Under the pieces are notes generated by a model. The model searched no databases and was not told the origin of the DNA. It saw nothing but the letters and a program-made list of their open reading frames with translations. From Kiloniella majae (GTDB lineage Bacteria; Pseudomonadota; Alphaproteobacteria; Kiloniellales; Kiloniellaceae), in contig NZ_MTSZ01000003.1 in assembly GCF_002118315.1 (NCBI RefSeq), positions 558,001 through 622,000 on the forward strand: a stretch of DNA of 64,000 bases, in the 5' to 3' direction. The position numbers and the translations under genes are program-made. Below, one piece after another: positions 43,879 to 52,822 of this stretch; within the stretch, counting starts at the first letter, position 1; every line of letters starts with the position of its first letter.

Positions 43879-45702
43879 ATGTGTGGCATCATTGGTATTA
43901 TCGGTACAAAGCCTGTTGTTCCTCTCTTATTAGATGGTTTGAAGCGGTTGGAATACCGTGGATATGATTCCGCGGGTATTGCAACACTGGTTGATGGTGG
44001 TCTGGAAAGACGTCGGGCTCAGGGCAAACTTGTTAATTTGCAGAATCGTGTCGAAGAAGATCCAATTACGGGTATGACAGGTATTGGACATACCCGCTGG
44101 GCAACACATGGCCGCCCCAATGAAACTAATGCTCACCCTCATGCCAGTGACAAGGTATCGCTGGTGCATAATGGTATTATCGAAAATTTTCAGGAACTTC
44201 GTGCAGAACTGGATGCCAAAGGGCAAGTATTTCAGACCGAAACCGATACTGAAGTTGTTGTGCATTTGATCACAAATTATCTGCATGATGGTTTGTCACC
44301 TGAAGAAGCCGTTCATACGACCCTCAAGCGTCTGGAAGGGGCTTTTGCCCTTGCGATTGTTTTTGCAGGTCGAGAAGATTTGATGATCGGAGCAAGGCGT
44401 GGCAGCCCGCTTGCCGTTGGTTATGGTGACGGCGAGATGTATTTGGGGTCTGATGCTCTTTCCCTTGCTCATCTGACAGATCAGATTTGTTATCTTGAAG
44501 AAGGGGACTGGGTCGTTTTGGACAATAATGGTGCGACCATCCGGGATCTTGCAGGGAATCTGTTGAACCGCGAAGTTATTCAGACTGCTGTGTCTGGCGC
44601 CATGATTGGCAAAGGCCAATACCGTCACTTTATGCAGAAGGAAATTTATGAACAGCCAGCTGTTGTTGGCGACACACTGCATACATTCTTTAATCCGCTG
44701 GCACGTTCAATCCAACTACCTGATTTTCCCTTCGATTTAGCTAATATTTCTCGTTTGACCATTGTTGGGTGTGGTACGGCATCTTTGGCAGGAATGGTGG
44801 CTAAATACTGGCTTGAGCAGGAAGCTCGCCAACTGGTCGAAGTCGATATCGCGTCCGAGTTCAGATACCGTGAAGCCCCGTTGCCGGAAAATGGTGTCAG
44901 TCTGTTTATTTCTCAATCCGGTGAGACGATTGATACTCTTGCTGCGCTTCGTTATGCCAAGGAGCAAGGGCAAAAGATTATATCTGTTGTCAATGTACCT
45001 GAATCAACTATCGCCCGTGAATCAGACATGGTTCTGCCGACTTTGGCTGGTCCTGAAATTGGTGTGGCATCAACCAAGGCTTTTACCACACAGCTTACTG
45101 TTCTGGCCTGCCTTGCTATTGGTATCGGTCGCGCCAAAGGAACCATTACGCCGGAACGTGAAGCAGAGCTGTCTTCGGCTTTGACCGAAATTCCATCAAG
45201 AATTACTGAAATCCTGAATACAGACGAGGCCATCCGTAAAATATCTGCTGATGTTAGTGAAGCAAGGGATGTGCTTTATCTTGGTCGTGGTAATCTCTAT
45301 CCCATGGCGATGGAAGGAGCATTGAAGCTTAAGGAAATCAGTTACATTCACGCTGAAGGGTATGCCGCGGGCGAAATGAAACATGGTCCCATTGCTTTGA
45401 TTGATGAAAATGTCCCTGTCATTGCCTGTGCCCCAAGTGGACCGATGATGGAAAAGACGATCTCGAACCTTCAGGAAGTACATGCCCGCGGCGGACAGAT
45501 TATTCTGTTCTCTGACGAAGAAGGTGTTGCCCGGGCCGGAGATATTGCCAAGCATAGTGTTGTCTTGCCAAGGGTTGATCCCTTTGTGGCACCGATCCTT
45601 TATGCCCTCCCCATTCAGCTTCTCGCCTATCACACAGCTGTTCTGAAGGGGACAGATGTGGATCAGCCCAGAAATCTTGCCAAATCTGTGACTGTTGAGT
45701 GA
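43879..45702 (+). CDS. glmS: Glutamine-fructose-6-phosphate aminotransferase (isomerizing)
   Basis: 607 residues. The N-terminal glutaminase begins MCGIIGIIG with the catalytic Cys as residue 2 after Met removal, and keeps GHTRWATHG and HNGIIENF. Two SIS domains (about 285-600) bind fructose-6-phosphate: VGCGTASLAG, SQSGETIDTLAALRYA, and GVASTKAFTTQL. The C-terminal LAKSVTVE is typical. It makes glucosamine-6-phosphate, upstream of GlmU. No glmS ribozyme can fit in the 6-bp gap before it. Confidence 0.98.
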   Translation: MCGIIGIIGTKPVVPLLLDGLKRLEYRGYDSAGIATLVDGGLERRRAQGKLVNLQNRVEEDPITGMTGIGHTRWATHGRPNETNAHPHASDKVSLVHNGIIENFQELRAELDAKGQVFQTETDTEVVVHLITNYLHDGLSPEEAVHTTLKRLEGAFALAIVFAGREDLMIGARRGSPLAVGYGDGEMYLGSDALSLAHLTDQICYLEEGDWVVLDNNGATIRDLAGNLLNREVIQTAVSGAMIGKGQYRHFMQKEIYEQPAVVGDTLHTFFNPLARSIQLPDFPFDLANISRLTIVGCGTASLAGMVAKYWLEQEARQLVEVDIASEFRYREAPLPENGVSLFISQSGETIDTLAALRYAKEQGQKIISVVNVPESTIARESDMVLPTLAGPEIGVASTKAFTTQLTVLACLAIGIGRAKGTITPEREAELSSALTEIPSRITEILNTDEAIRKISADVSEARDVLYLGRGNLYPMAMEGALKLKEISYIHAEGYAAGEMKHGPIALIDENVPVIACAPSGPMMEKTISNLQEVHARGGQIILFSDEEGVARAGDIAKHSVVLPRVDPFVAPILYALPIQLLAYHTAVLKGTDVDQPRNLAKSVTVE

Positions 45703-45716
45703 TTGCGGATTAATTG

Positions 45717-46184
45717 ATGAGAAAACGCAGTGCTGTTCGGGCGATTATATTGTCGCCTGATGATAAGATTTTATTGGCGCGTATGCAGTACCCAAATACG
45801 GAACCCCTGTGGTTAACCCCTGGCGGTGGACTTGAGGTTGACGAAGATCCTGTTGCTGCTTTGCGTCGGGAATTGAATGAAGAGATTTTTATTTCTGATT
45901 GGGATATTGGCCCATTGGTTTGGACCAGAGAACATCGCTTGACCTTTAATCAACGGGATATCTGCGTGGATGAAATTTTTTATGTAGTCAGATCCACAAA
46001 GTTTGATCCGCCACAGGCCATGCCTGATGAAAATGAAAATCAGTATTTTCATGGCTATCGTTGGTGGGGCGTCGCAGATATTAATGCATCTGATGAAACT
46101 TTTGTGCCCTTAAAAATAGGAACGTATCTCCCTGATTTGATCAACAGTATTATTCCCGCGAAACCTATTGATGTCGGGGTTTAG
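45717..46184 (+). CDS. Nudix hydrolase
   Basis: 155 residues from ATG 45717, 14 bp after glmS. The Nudix box is complete: GGGLEVDEDPVAALRRELNEEI (G-x5-E-x7-REL-x-EE pattern, about residues 36-57). The C-terminal part FHGYRWWGVADI resembles Nudix enzymes acting on nucleotide or other pyrophosphates. Substrate unknown. Its closeness to glmS suggests read-through transcription rather than a shared pathway. Confidence 0.88.
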   Translation: MRKRSAVRAIILSPDDKILLARMQYPNTEPLWLTPGGGLEVDEDPVAALRRELNEEIFISDWDIGPLVWTREHRLTFNQRDICVDEIFYVVRSTKFDPPQAMPDENENQYFHGYRWWGVADINASDETFVPLKIGTYLPDLINSIIPAKPIDVGV

Positions 46185-46285
46185 TTTTTAGAGGGAAGGC
46201 ATATAGGTATTATTATCTTAGCCTTTGATGTCCTTTGAAAATATCTCTATAAAATGCTCTGACATCACAAAGCGAGCGCGATAAA

Positions 46286-46735
46286 ATGACAATAGAGATC
46301 TTGCAGGCCGATACACAGACCATTCATAAAGTGGTGGAATGTTTTGATCTTTACCGTCAGTTCTATGGTCAGGAAAGTGACCGCAAAGCTTGTGAGGTTT
46401 TCCTTTCAGAACGTCAGGATAGTTCTGAATCCGTGGTGTTTTATGCTCAAAATAATAGCGGTGATGTTCTTGGGTTTACCCAAATTTATCCAACATTTTC
46501 GTCGGTTTCACTCAGACGGGATTTAATCCTGAATGATCTGTTCGTGCATGAGAAAGCACGGGGACAGGGCGTTGCCAGAAAGCTGTTAACTGCGGCACGT
46601 GATCATGGGAAAAAGGTGAACTCCAAAGGTATTTTGCTGGAGACGGATATCCTTAATGCAAAAGCCCAGTCCCTCTATGAATCCTTCGGATTTGAGCGTG
46701 AAACTGATCACTACTTTTATTATCTAACGATTTAA
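46286..46735 (+). CDS. GNAT-family N-acetyltransferase
   Basis: 149 residues. The acetyl-CoA binding motif A is LNDLFVHEKARGQGVARKLL (R-G-Q-G-V-A), with motif B around LETDILNAKAQSLYESFGFE and an ending FERETDHYFYYL. It is the common single-domain GNAT type; the acceptor cannot be deduced. Located 101 bp after the Nudix gene. Confidence 0.88.
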   Translation: MTIEILQADTQTIHKVVECFDLYRQFYGQESDRKACEVFLSERQDSSESVVFYAQNNSGDVLGFTQIYPTFSSVSLRRDLILNDLFVHEKARGQGVARKLLTAARDHGKKVNSKGILLETDILNAKAQSLYESFGFERETDHYFYYLTI

Positions 46736-46935
46736 TTTAGAAGGTCCTCAAGAGGTATTGTAATAATCACTCTTGGTTCTTGCTAATCCGCCAAACGTAG
46801 CATCTTGTAGGCTTTAAACTCAGGCCGTTAGACTTTTGAAATTTTTATCTAATGAAAAATACACCTTCTTGCTGGGGTGTATTCCTATTGGTGTCTATAT
46901 GGCCATTAGTAGGTGTTGTTGAGGGTACTCAGATA

Positions 46936-47477
46936 ATGAAACGTATTAATGTTATTGGAACCAGTGGTAGTGGCAAGTCCACTGTTGCCCGTAATCTTGC
47001 CAGTGTATTGGGGTATCCTCATATCGAGATGGATGTTTTCACTGGAAACCAAATTGGGAAAACGCTTCAGATAAAGAATTTCTTTCTGCAATTACCGAAA
47101 GTACGTCTGGTACAACTTGGATACTAGATGGAAACTATAATCACACGCAATCTATCAAATGGACTAATGTTGATACTGTTATTTGGATAGATTATTCGTG
47201 GATAAGAACATTTTACCAAGCGTCAAAACGTGCCGTGATTCGAGCTGTAATGAAGAAAGAAAACTGGCCGGGTACAGGCAACATCGAGAGCTTCAGAAAA
47301 ACGTTTTTAAGTAGAGATTCAGTTCTGCTTTGGACAATGAAAAGTTATAAAAGTAACAAAAAGTATTATGAGAAAATACTGAATGATAAAAAATATACTC
47401 ATATCAATTTTGTGCGTTTAACCTGCCCTGCTGATACCAGAAAATTTATGACTTCTCTAACGGCTGGTTGCACATAA
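46936..47477 (+). pseudogene. FlaR-like P-loop kinase/ATPase, frameshifted
   Basis: From ATG 46936 the frame reads MKRINVIGTSGSGKSTVARNL (Walker A) and HIEMDVF, then loses register at a T-run (47036-47039). From CAC at 47040 the next frame continues the same family: HWKPNWENASDKEFLSAI, WILDGNYNHTQSIKW, VDTVIWIDYSW, NIESFRKTFLSRDS and HINFVRL to TAA 47477. One missing T restores a protein of about 180 residues, the normal size of these nucleotide-kinase-like proteins (DNA topology modulation protein FlaR family). Either a real inactivating deletion or a homopolymer sequencing error. Confidence 0.85.
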
Positions 47478-47531
47478 AATCAGAAGTAAGTTGCCCTTTG
47501 AAAGGAATAATCTACTGTTTCTTAGGGGAGG

Positions 47532-48389
47532 TTATTCCAACTCCAGTACAACAGGTTGGTGATCTGACGCATCAGTTTGTTCATCTACACGCACATTTTT
47601 CACGTTGGACACAAGGCTTTCTGTGATGAAGAAAAAATCCCGGCAATGGGGGCCTTCTGGCCATTGCTCCGGGTCGAAGATGCCGCAGGTCGGGGCGTGG
47701 CTTTTACCCTTGTGAAAAGCGAGCCATGCATCAATATAATGTTCCGATATTTCCGGTATTTCTGAATTTAACAGGCGATAGGTTTGTTCGCCAACGACGG
47801 CATTAAAATCTCCGCAAATAATACTGCGTTCTGGTCTGGGCAACGCCGCGTAGGGGCCTGATTGCGGGGCTATATGGTGATAGTCCTGGTTTGCGATAAC
47901 CTCTTCCTGTGCCTTGCATAGATATTCAGCTTGCGCATAACGTTGTTTGTTACAGTGGTATTCAAGATGTGTTGTTGCAATGCGCAAGGGGCCACTTTCG
48001 AGATCAACAATAATTTCCAGTGCTTGCCGCGGCATGTTCTTGCAGGGCTTTTCCGGGCGCGGTTGGGGCAGTAGGTGATTGAAAACCTGTACAACGGGCA
48101 GACGTGAAAGGACCATGTTGCCAAATTGACGTCGATTGGCCTCTCCGGGATACAGGTGGTCTATTGCCGGACCAAAAAAAGACGCATGTTCAGGAAACAG
48201 GTCTGCGAGAATAGTGTATTGATCTGCTGCCTGACCTTTGTCAGAGATTGGGTCAAAACGTGCAACTTCTTGAAGGCAAATAATATCCGGGTCACCTTGG
48301 GATTTTATGACCTTTGCAATCCGCTCAAGGTCGACTGTGCCGTCTACACCAATGCCACATTGAATATTCCAGCTTATAATTATTGTCAT
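47532..48389 (-). CDS. Endonuclease/exonuclease/phosphatase (EEP)-family phosphodiesterase
   Basis: 285 residues from ATG 48389. The ATG overlaps the stop of the upstream permease (ATGA), so it is last gene of the importer operon. EEP-fold motifs are complete: SWNIQCG near residue 7, CLQEVA with the metal Glu, THLEYH, GDFNA and SDHQPVV at the end. The superfamily includes DNA repair nucleases, sphingomyelinases and inositol phosphatases. Being in an ugp-type operon, it may hydrolyse a phosphodiester related to the imported substrate, in the position where ugpQ is often found; this is inference. There is no signal peptide, so it acts in the cytoplasm. Confidence 0.85.
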   Translation of the reverse strand: MTIIISWNIQCGIGVDGTVDLERIAKVIKSQGDPDIICLQEVARFDPISDKGQAADQYTILADLFPEHASFFGPAIDHLYPGEANRRQFGNMVLSRLPVVQVFNHLLPQPRPEKPCKNMPRQALEIIVDLESGPLRIATTHLEYHCNKQRYAQAEYLCKAQEEVIANQDYHHIAPQSGPYAALPRPERSIICGDFNAVVGEQTYRLLNSEIPEISEHYIDAWLAFHKGKSHAPTCGIFDPEQWPEGPHCRDFFFITESLVSNVKNVRVDEQTDASDHQPVVLELE

Positions 48390-49213
48390 TTGATTCCCGC
48401 ATGCATAAATGACTGTACAAATTGGCGCTGGAAAAGAAGAAACGCAACAAGTAAAGGCGCAACGGCCAAAAGAGTTCCGGCAGTAATGATTGACCAATCA
48501 ACACCTGATTCCGGAGCGCCAAAAATAGCAAGGCCAACGGTTAAGGGGCGCGTTGTTACGGAATTGGTAATGACAAGTGGCCAGAGAAAATTGTTCCAGT
48601 GATAGCTGATTGATACCAAGCCAAAAGCGACATAGGTTGGCCGGGCAAGTGGGACGTAAACTTTCCACAGTATTTGCCATAAAGAACATCCCTCAATTTT
48701 TGCCGCATCCTCTAGCTCATGGGGAATTGTTTTAAAGGTTTGTCTTAAAAGGAATATGCCAAAAGCGCTTGCCATGTAGGGTAAGCCAATTGCCAGAATG
48801 CTGTCGACAAGACCAAGGTTACTCATTGTCGTGTAGTTCTCTACAATCAAGACTTCGGGCATAATCATGAGCTGAATTAGGACGAGGCCAAAAGCGATTG
48901 ATTTACCCGGAAACTCGAACCGGGCAAAAGAGTAGGCCGCCAGGGTGCAGAGAACGAATTGGACGAGAAGAATAGACGTGACCAGTAAAAAGGTATTGAG
49001 GAAATAACGCGCAAAAGGGGCCTGTTCCCATGCCGTGGCAAAGTTATCCAATGTCAACGGTGCAAAAAGCTCAAAGCGGGTCGCGTATTCAGCAGGGTGA
49101 AACGCAGCCCAAAGCGCATAGATGAGCGGTAGGACCCAGAGAAAAGCGAGAAAATAGGCTGCGCTTGATTCAAGAGAGATTGAGAACTTTCGTCCTTGCA
49201 GGTTGATAATCAC
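48386..49213 (-). CDS. ABC importer permease (UgpE/MalG type)
   Basis: 275 residues with six predicted TM helices. The permease loop motif is EAA-like: ELEDAAKIEGCSLWQILWKVYVPLARPT (about residues 170-195), which docks the ATPase. It overlaps the upstream permease by 4 bp and the EEP gene by 4 bp, so translation is coupled across the operon. Family: carbohydrate/glycerol-phosphate importers (CUT1). Confidence 0.9.
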   Translation of the reverse strand: MIINLQGRKFSISLESSAAYFLAFLWVLPLIYALWAAFHPAEYATRFELFAPLTLDNFATAWEQAPFARYFLNTFLLVTSILLVQFVLCTLAAYSFARFEFPGKSIAFGLVLIQLMIMPEVLIVENYTTMSNLGLVDSILAIGLPYMASAFGIFLLRQTFKTIPHELEDAAKIEGCSLWQILWKVYVPLARPTYVAFGLVSISYHWNNFLWPLVITNSVTTRPLTVGLAIFGAPESGVDWSIITAGTLLAVAPLLVAFLLFQRQFVQSFMHAGIK

Positions 49214-50091
49214 TGGTAGTGGACCTTTTTATCAAGAAAGACAAACTGCCCGATTGCAATAATTGCGAGTACAGCGAGAAGAATTACCGTAAGGGTTGAT
49301 GCGTAAGCTTGATCAAGGAAGCTGAAAGCAACCTCATAGATATAATAGAGCAATAGTGAGCTTGCGTTATCTGGCCCACCCTTTGTTAAAATGAACAAGT
49401 GATCGACCAACTTGAATGAATTGATTACGGCATTGATCAGAACAAATAAGGTTGTTGGCATTAATAATGGAAACATAATTCTGCGGAAATAGTACCAGCG
49501 ACTGGCCCCTTCCAGACGGGCGGCTTCTTCTAGCTCGGGTGACAGTGTCTGCAGCGCGGCGAGGTAAAAAATCATGAAAAACCCAGCTTCTTTCCAGATG
49601 GTTATTACGATAATACAGCCTAAAACTGTATCTGGATCGCCGAGCCAGTTATGACTTTCTATGCCAAAAACACTGGCTACTTGATCGATTAAACCAATTT
49701 CTGGTGTGTAAAAGAAAAGCCAGATATTTGCGACTGCAATCATTGGCAGCATCGTGGGTAAGAAAAAACTCATACGTGCCAAAGATTTAAACTTTAAACG
49801 GCTATTCACCCAAATAGCCATCATCAATGCCAAGGCTATCGAAATGGGAATGGTGAATAGTGCGTAAATCACATTGTTCCATGCTACTTGCCAGAATACA
49901 TCGTCTTCTAACATGAAAGTATAATTCTCTAATCCCACAAATGCTGCTGGTCTTATTGCTGTGCCCTGGGAGAAGAAGCTTTTCGCTAATGTCGCAAGAG
50001 TAGGGTAATAGGTGAAGGCCAACAGAAATAAGGTGGCTGGCAATAATAAAAGCCACCCATATAGCTGATGTTTTGTCGAAGCATGCTTCAT
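49210..50091 (-). CDS. ABC importer permease (UgpA/MalF type)
   Basis: 293 residues, six TM helices. The loop ELEEAARLEGASRWYYFRRIMFPLLMPT gives the ATPase-docking EAA motif. The N terminus KHQLYGWLLLLPATLFLLAFTYYPTL is typical of UgpA-like permeases. It starts about 100 bp after the binding-protein gene, past a strong hairpin. Confidence 0.9.
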   Translation of the reverse strand: MKHASTKHQLYGWLLLLPATLFLLAFTYYPTLATLAKSFFSQGTAIRPAAFVGLENYTFMLEDDVFWQVAWNNVIYALFTIPISIALALMMAIWVNSRLKFKSLARMSFFLPTMLPMIAVANIWLFFYTPEIGLIDQVASVFGIESHNWLGDPDTVLGCIIVITIWKEAGFFMIFYLAALQTLSPELEEAARLEGASRWYYFRRIMFPLLMPTTLFVLINAVINSFKLVDHLFILTKGGPDNASSLLLYYIYEVAFSFLDQAYASTLTVILLAVLAIIAIGQFVFLDKKVHYQ

Positions 50092-50145
50092 CTATTGGTA
50101 CTCATAAATTATTCAACGGAAACGAACGAAGATAGAAACAGAAGA

Positions 50146-50176
50146 CCCCGGAGACGATAAATCATCATCTCCGGGG
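50146..50176. other. Intercistronic hairpin between binding-protein and permease genes
   Basis: CCCCGGAGA (50146-50154) and TCTCCGGGG (50168-50176) are exact reverse complements around 13 bases. On the minus strand it lies 18 bp after the binding-protein stop and is not followed by T. This is the familiar arrangement that protects the abundant binding-protein mRNA while reducing permease expression. Confidence 0.75.
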
Positions 50177-50193
50177 AAGGTGCAGTTTAGTAT

Positions 50194-51480
50194 TTAACGA
50201 TAGCGCTTCAGTAAGCGATCAGCTTGTTTTTGTGCGCCTTCCAGGGCTTCTTTTGGTGTTTTTGAACCTGTGAGGGCTGCTTGTATTGCATCATCAAGAA
50301 GTTTGCGAACACGGCCATTTTGGTAAGTGGAAAGCTCTGCTGTTGCGAATTCCAGCTGATCTCGTGCAACTGCTGCTGGTGGAAAATCAGCAACGTATTG
50401 CTTCATTTCTGTCGTAGCATAAGCCGCAGGTTTCGTACCGAGATAACCTGTTTTCATACTCCATTCAGCAGTCCGTTTTGGTTCTGTGAGAAAGCGGATA
50501 AGCTTCATCGTTGCTTTTCGTTCTTCTGCGGACGTTTTCTCAAAAATGTAGAAATTACCACCACCTGTTGGTGTGCCACGGCGTTTTTGAGCAGGCAGCA
50601 TTGCAACGCCGAAATCAAACTTTGCGTTCTTTTTTACGACACTGAGGTTTCCTGTGGAATGCCACATCATAGCTGTCTTGCCCTCAAGGAAGTTTTGACG
50701 GAGTGTGCCCCATTCAATTGTTCCCTCTGGCATGATGCCGTGTTTTGTGCCCAGGTCTTTCCAGAATTCGAGTGCTTCGATTGTTGCCGGAGCATCAAAG
50801 TATGTTTCGTTACCGTCGCTATTCATCAGAACTTGATCGTTCTGCATGCTAAGCGCGCCAAACATCCAATAGGGGTAGCCTGTGGAGGGGATCATTGCGC
50901 CCCATTGACCATCTTTGGTCAGTTTTTTTCCTGCTGAAATTAAATCGTCCCAGGTCGCCGGAGGTGTTTCCGGATCGAGACCTGCTGCACGGAAAGCATC
51001 TTTGTTATAGTACATAACAATTGTAGAGCGTTGAAAGGGGATGCCCCATGTTTTTCCTTGAGTCTGACCGTTTTCCATAAGGGCTGGATAGAAACTGTTC
51101 AGCCACTCTTTTTCTTCTTTGGTCTCAACGACATCGTCAAATGCAACGATTGCACCTTGCTCAATGAGTTCATAGGTATCGATGGAAAACATCACTGATG
51201 TTTGTGCTGGCTCTCCACTTTTAAGAGCCGCGAGAGCTTTGATACGGGCATCGTTATAATTACCGGCATAGATGGCATTCACTGTAATATCCGGGTTCTC
51301 TTTTTCAAAATCTTCAACGAGCCCATCAACGATATTTGTTAACGGTCCACCCACAGCAACGGGGTAGTACATTGTAAGTTCAACGGCAGAAGCACCTGTA
51401 GCTATTCCTGTCGAAACTCCTAATCCCAAGGTCGTGGCGAGAGCCAAACTTCCGGCTTTCCTCTTTAGTGTCTTCAGCAT
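50194..51480 (-). CDS. ABC importer periplasmic substrate-binding protein (UgpB-like)
   Basis: 428 residues with a Sec signal ending ASA (residue 32). The family-1 extracellular binding-protein fold begins VELTMYYPVAVGGPLTNIVDGLVEDFEKENPDI and includes NAIYAGNYNDARIKALAALKSGEPAQ, WGIPFQRSTIVMYYNKDAF and FLEGKTAMMWHSTGNLS. This pattern fits the UgpB (sn-glycerol-3-phosphate/glycerophosphodiester) neighbourhood of CUT1 binding proteins. The substrate is not proven; sugar or polyol uptake is an alternative. Ribosome site AGAGGA precedes the ATG. Confidence 0.87.
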   Translation of the reverse strand: MLKTLKRKAGSLALATTLGLGVSTGIATGASAVELTMYYPVAVGGPLTNIVDGLVEDFEKENPDITVNAIYAGNYNDARIKALAALKSGEPAQTSVMFSIDTYELIEQGAIVAFDDVVETKEEKEWLNSFYPALMENGQTQGKTWGIPFQRSTIVMYYNKDAFRAAGLDPETPPATWDDLISAGKKLTKDGQWGAMIPSTGYPYWMFGALSMQNDQVLMNSDGNETYFDAPATIEALEFWKDLGTKHGIMPEGTIEWGTLRQNFLEGKTAMMWHSTGNLSVVKKNAKFDFGVAMLPAQKRRGTPTGGGNFYIFEKTSAEERKATMKLIRFLTEPKRTAEWSMKTGYLGTKPAAYATTEMKQYVADFPPAAVARDQLEFATAELSTYQNGRVRKLLDDAIQAALTGSKTPKEALEGAQKQADRLLKRYR

Positions 51481-51573
51481 GGTGTAGTCCTCTTGTGATT
51501 GAGGAAGACCGTACTTCCGGCTTCCTTTTTGGTCCCGCTACAGTGTGTAGAAGGGGGTGTGAAGATTTTAAAT

Positions 51574-52617
51574 TTAGATAGGTAAAACCTCGATATTATC
51601 GTTGCGCTTACCTGTTGATTTATCAAAGACGTGCACGGATTTTACAGGCCATTGCAGTCGTGTAGATGTTGGTTTGGTAATCGTGACTTTTCCGGGGGTC
51701 CGCACAAGTATCTCCTGATCTTGGATCTTGGCGGTAACGACTGTATCGGCCCCTAGATAATCTGCTGAAATCAACTCTGCTTTAAGGCCATTTTCATTCG
51801 ACAGGACAATATCTTCTGGTCTGATACCGATCAAAAAATTGTCTTGCTGATTTTGTGATATTTTCTTGTCTAAACCGCAGGCGACAGGATCGATAAGGTT
51901 CATTGGTGGTGTGCCAATAAAAGCTGCTGCAAAGGTTGTCGCAGGTTTGTTATAGAGTTCTTCCGGCGTGCCTTCTTGTTCGACTTTACCATCACACATC
52001 AAGATGACTTTATCCGCCATACTCATGGCTTCAGCTTGGTCATGCGTGACATAAATAACGGTCATGCCTAACCTTTGCTGAAGTGCGCGAATTTCGACGC
52101 GCATGATGTGACGAAGCTTTGCGTCTAAGTTTGATAGAGGTTCATCCATCAGGCAGATCGGATTTTCAGCGATAATTGCGCGCGCAAGAGCAACGCGCTG
52201 TCTTTGCCCTCCAGAAAGCTGTGCGGGCTTGCGATCCAGTAGTTGTTCAAGGCCAACCTGTTCAGCAACCTTTTTAAGACGTTCTTTCTGCAGTTGTTTA
52301 GGGGTGTTTCGTACCTTTAACCCAAAGAGAATATTTTCTTCGACATTCAAGTGAGGAAAAAGCGCGTAATTTTGAAACACCATAGAAAGGTTACGATCAG
52401 CAGGTGATGCAATCGTCGCATCTTCACCGCCAATGAAAAGGCTTCCTTTGCTGATTTCCTCTAAACCGGAGATCATTCGCAAGGAGGTAGATTTGCCACA
52501 GCCTGACGGTCCCAGCAGTACGGCAAAAGTACCTTGGTCAATGGAAAAGGAAACGTTGTTCACAGCCGTCGTTTCTCCCCAAATCTTGCTCACGCCCTGT
52601 AGTTCTATCGCTGACAT
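51574..52617 (-). CDS. ABC importer ATPase (UgpC/MalK type)
   Basis: 347 residues from ATG 52617, preceded by AAAGAGAG; a longer frame adds 12 basic residues. Walker A GPSGCGKST, Q-loop VFQNYALF, signature LSGGQRQRVALARAI, Walker B CLMDEPLSNLD, H-loop THDQAEA. The C-terminal regulatory OB-like domain starts at IGTPPMNLI, a segment characteristic of UgpC-like members. It is placed between the DeoR regulator and the binding-protein gene. Confidence 0.92.
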   Translation of the reverse strand: MSAIELQGVSKIWGETTAVNNVSFSIDQGTFAVLLGPSGCGKSTSLRMISGLEEISKGSLFIGGEDATIASPADRNLSMVFQNYALFPHLNVEENILFGLKVRNTPKQLQKERLKKVAEQVGLEQLLDRKPAQLSGGQRQRVALARAIIAENPICLMDEPLSNLDAKLRHIMRVEIRALQQRLGMTVIYVTHDQAEAMSMADKVILMCDGKVEQEGTPEELYNKPATTFAAAFIGTPPMNLIDPVACGLDKKISQNQQDNFLIGIRPEDIVLSNENGLKAELISADYLGADTVVTAKIQDQEILVRTPGKVTITKPTSTRLQWPVKSVHVFDKSTGKRNDNIEVLPI

Positions 52618-52697
52618 TTCTCTCTTTTGCCTTTCAGGTTTCTGTTCCCTCATTGAGAGGCGTCAGCACCAAAATATGATGCCTGTATAGAATTGAT

Positions 52698-52750
52698 TTA
52701 TGTAACTATTGTGTACATAACATTACACGAATGTAAATAAACTTACATTC
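52698..52750. promoter_or_regulatory. Operator cluster upstream of the importer genes
   Basis: GAATGTAA (52729-52736), six bases, TTACATTC (52743-52750) is a perfect palindrome. Just upstream TTATGTA-N9-TACATAA and GTGTA-N8-TACAC overlap. The same core (AATGTAA-N6-TTACATT) recurs upstream of the deoR-family gene at 53663, so this is probably its binding site. It lies between the regulator stop and the ATPase start. Confidence 0.7.
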
Positions 52751-52822
52751 TAAGGTGAAGAAAACCAATTTTGCTCGTAATCCACTTGGCCTTAATGGGG
52801 CCTTGCTACTTAGGGGGGGTGG

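Noticed and set aside
43860-43880. glmS ribozyme
   Set aside because: Only 6 bp separate glmU and glmS, so no leader RNA can be present.
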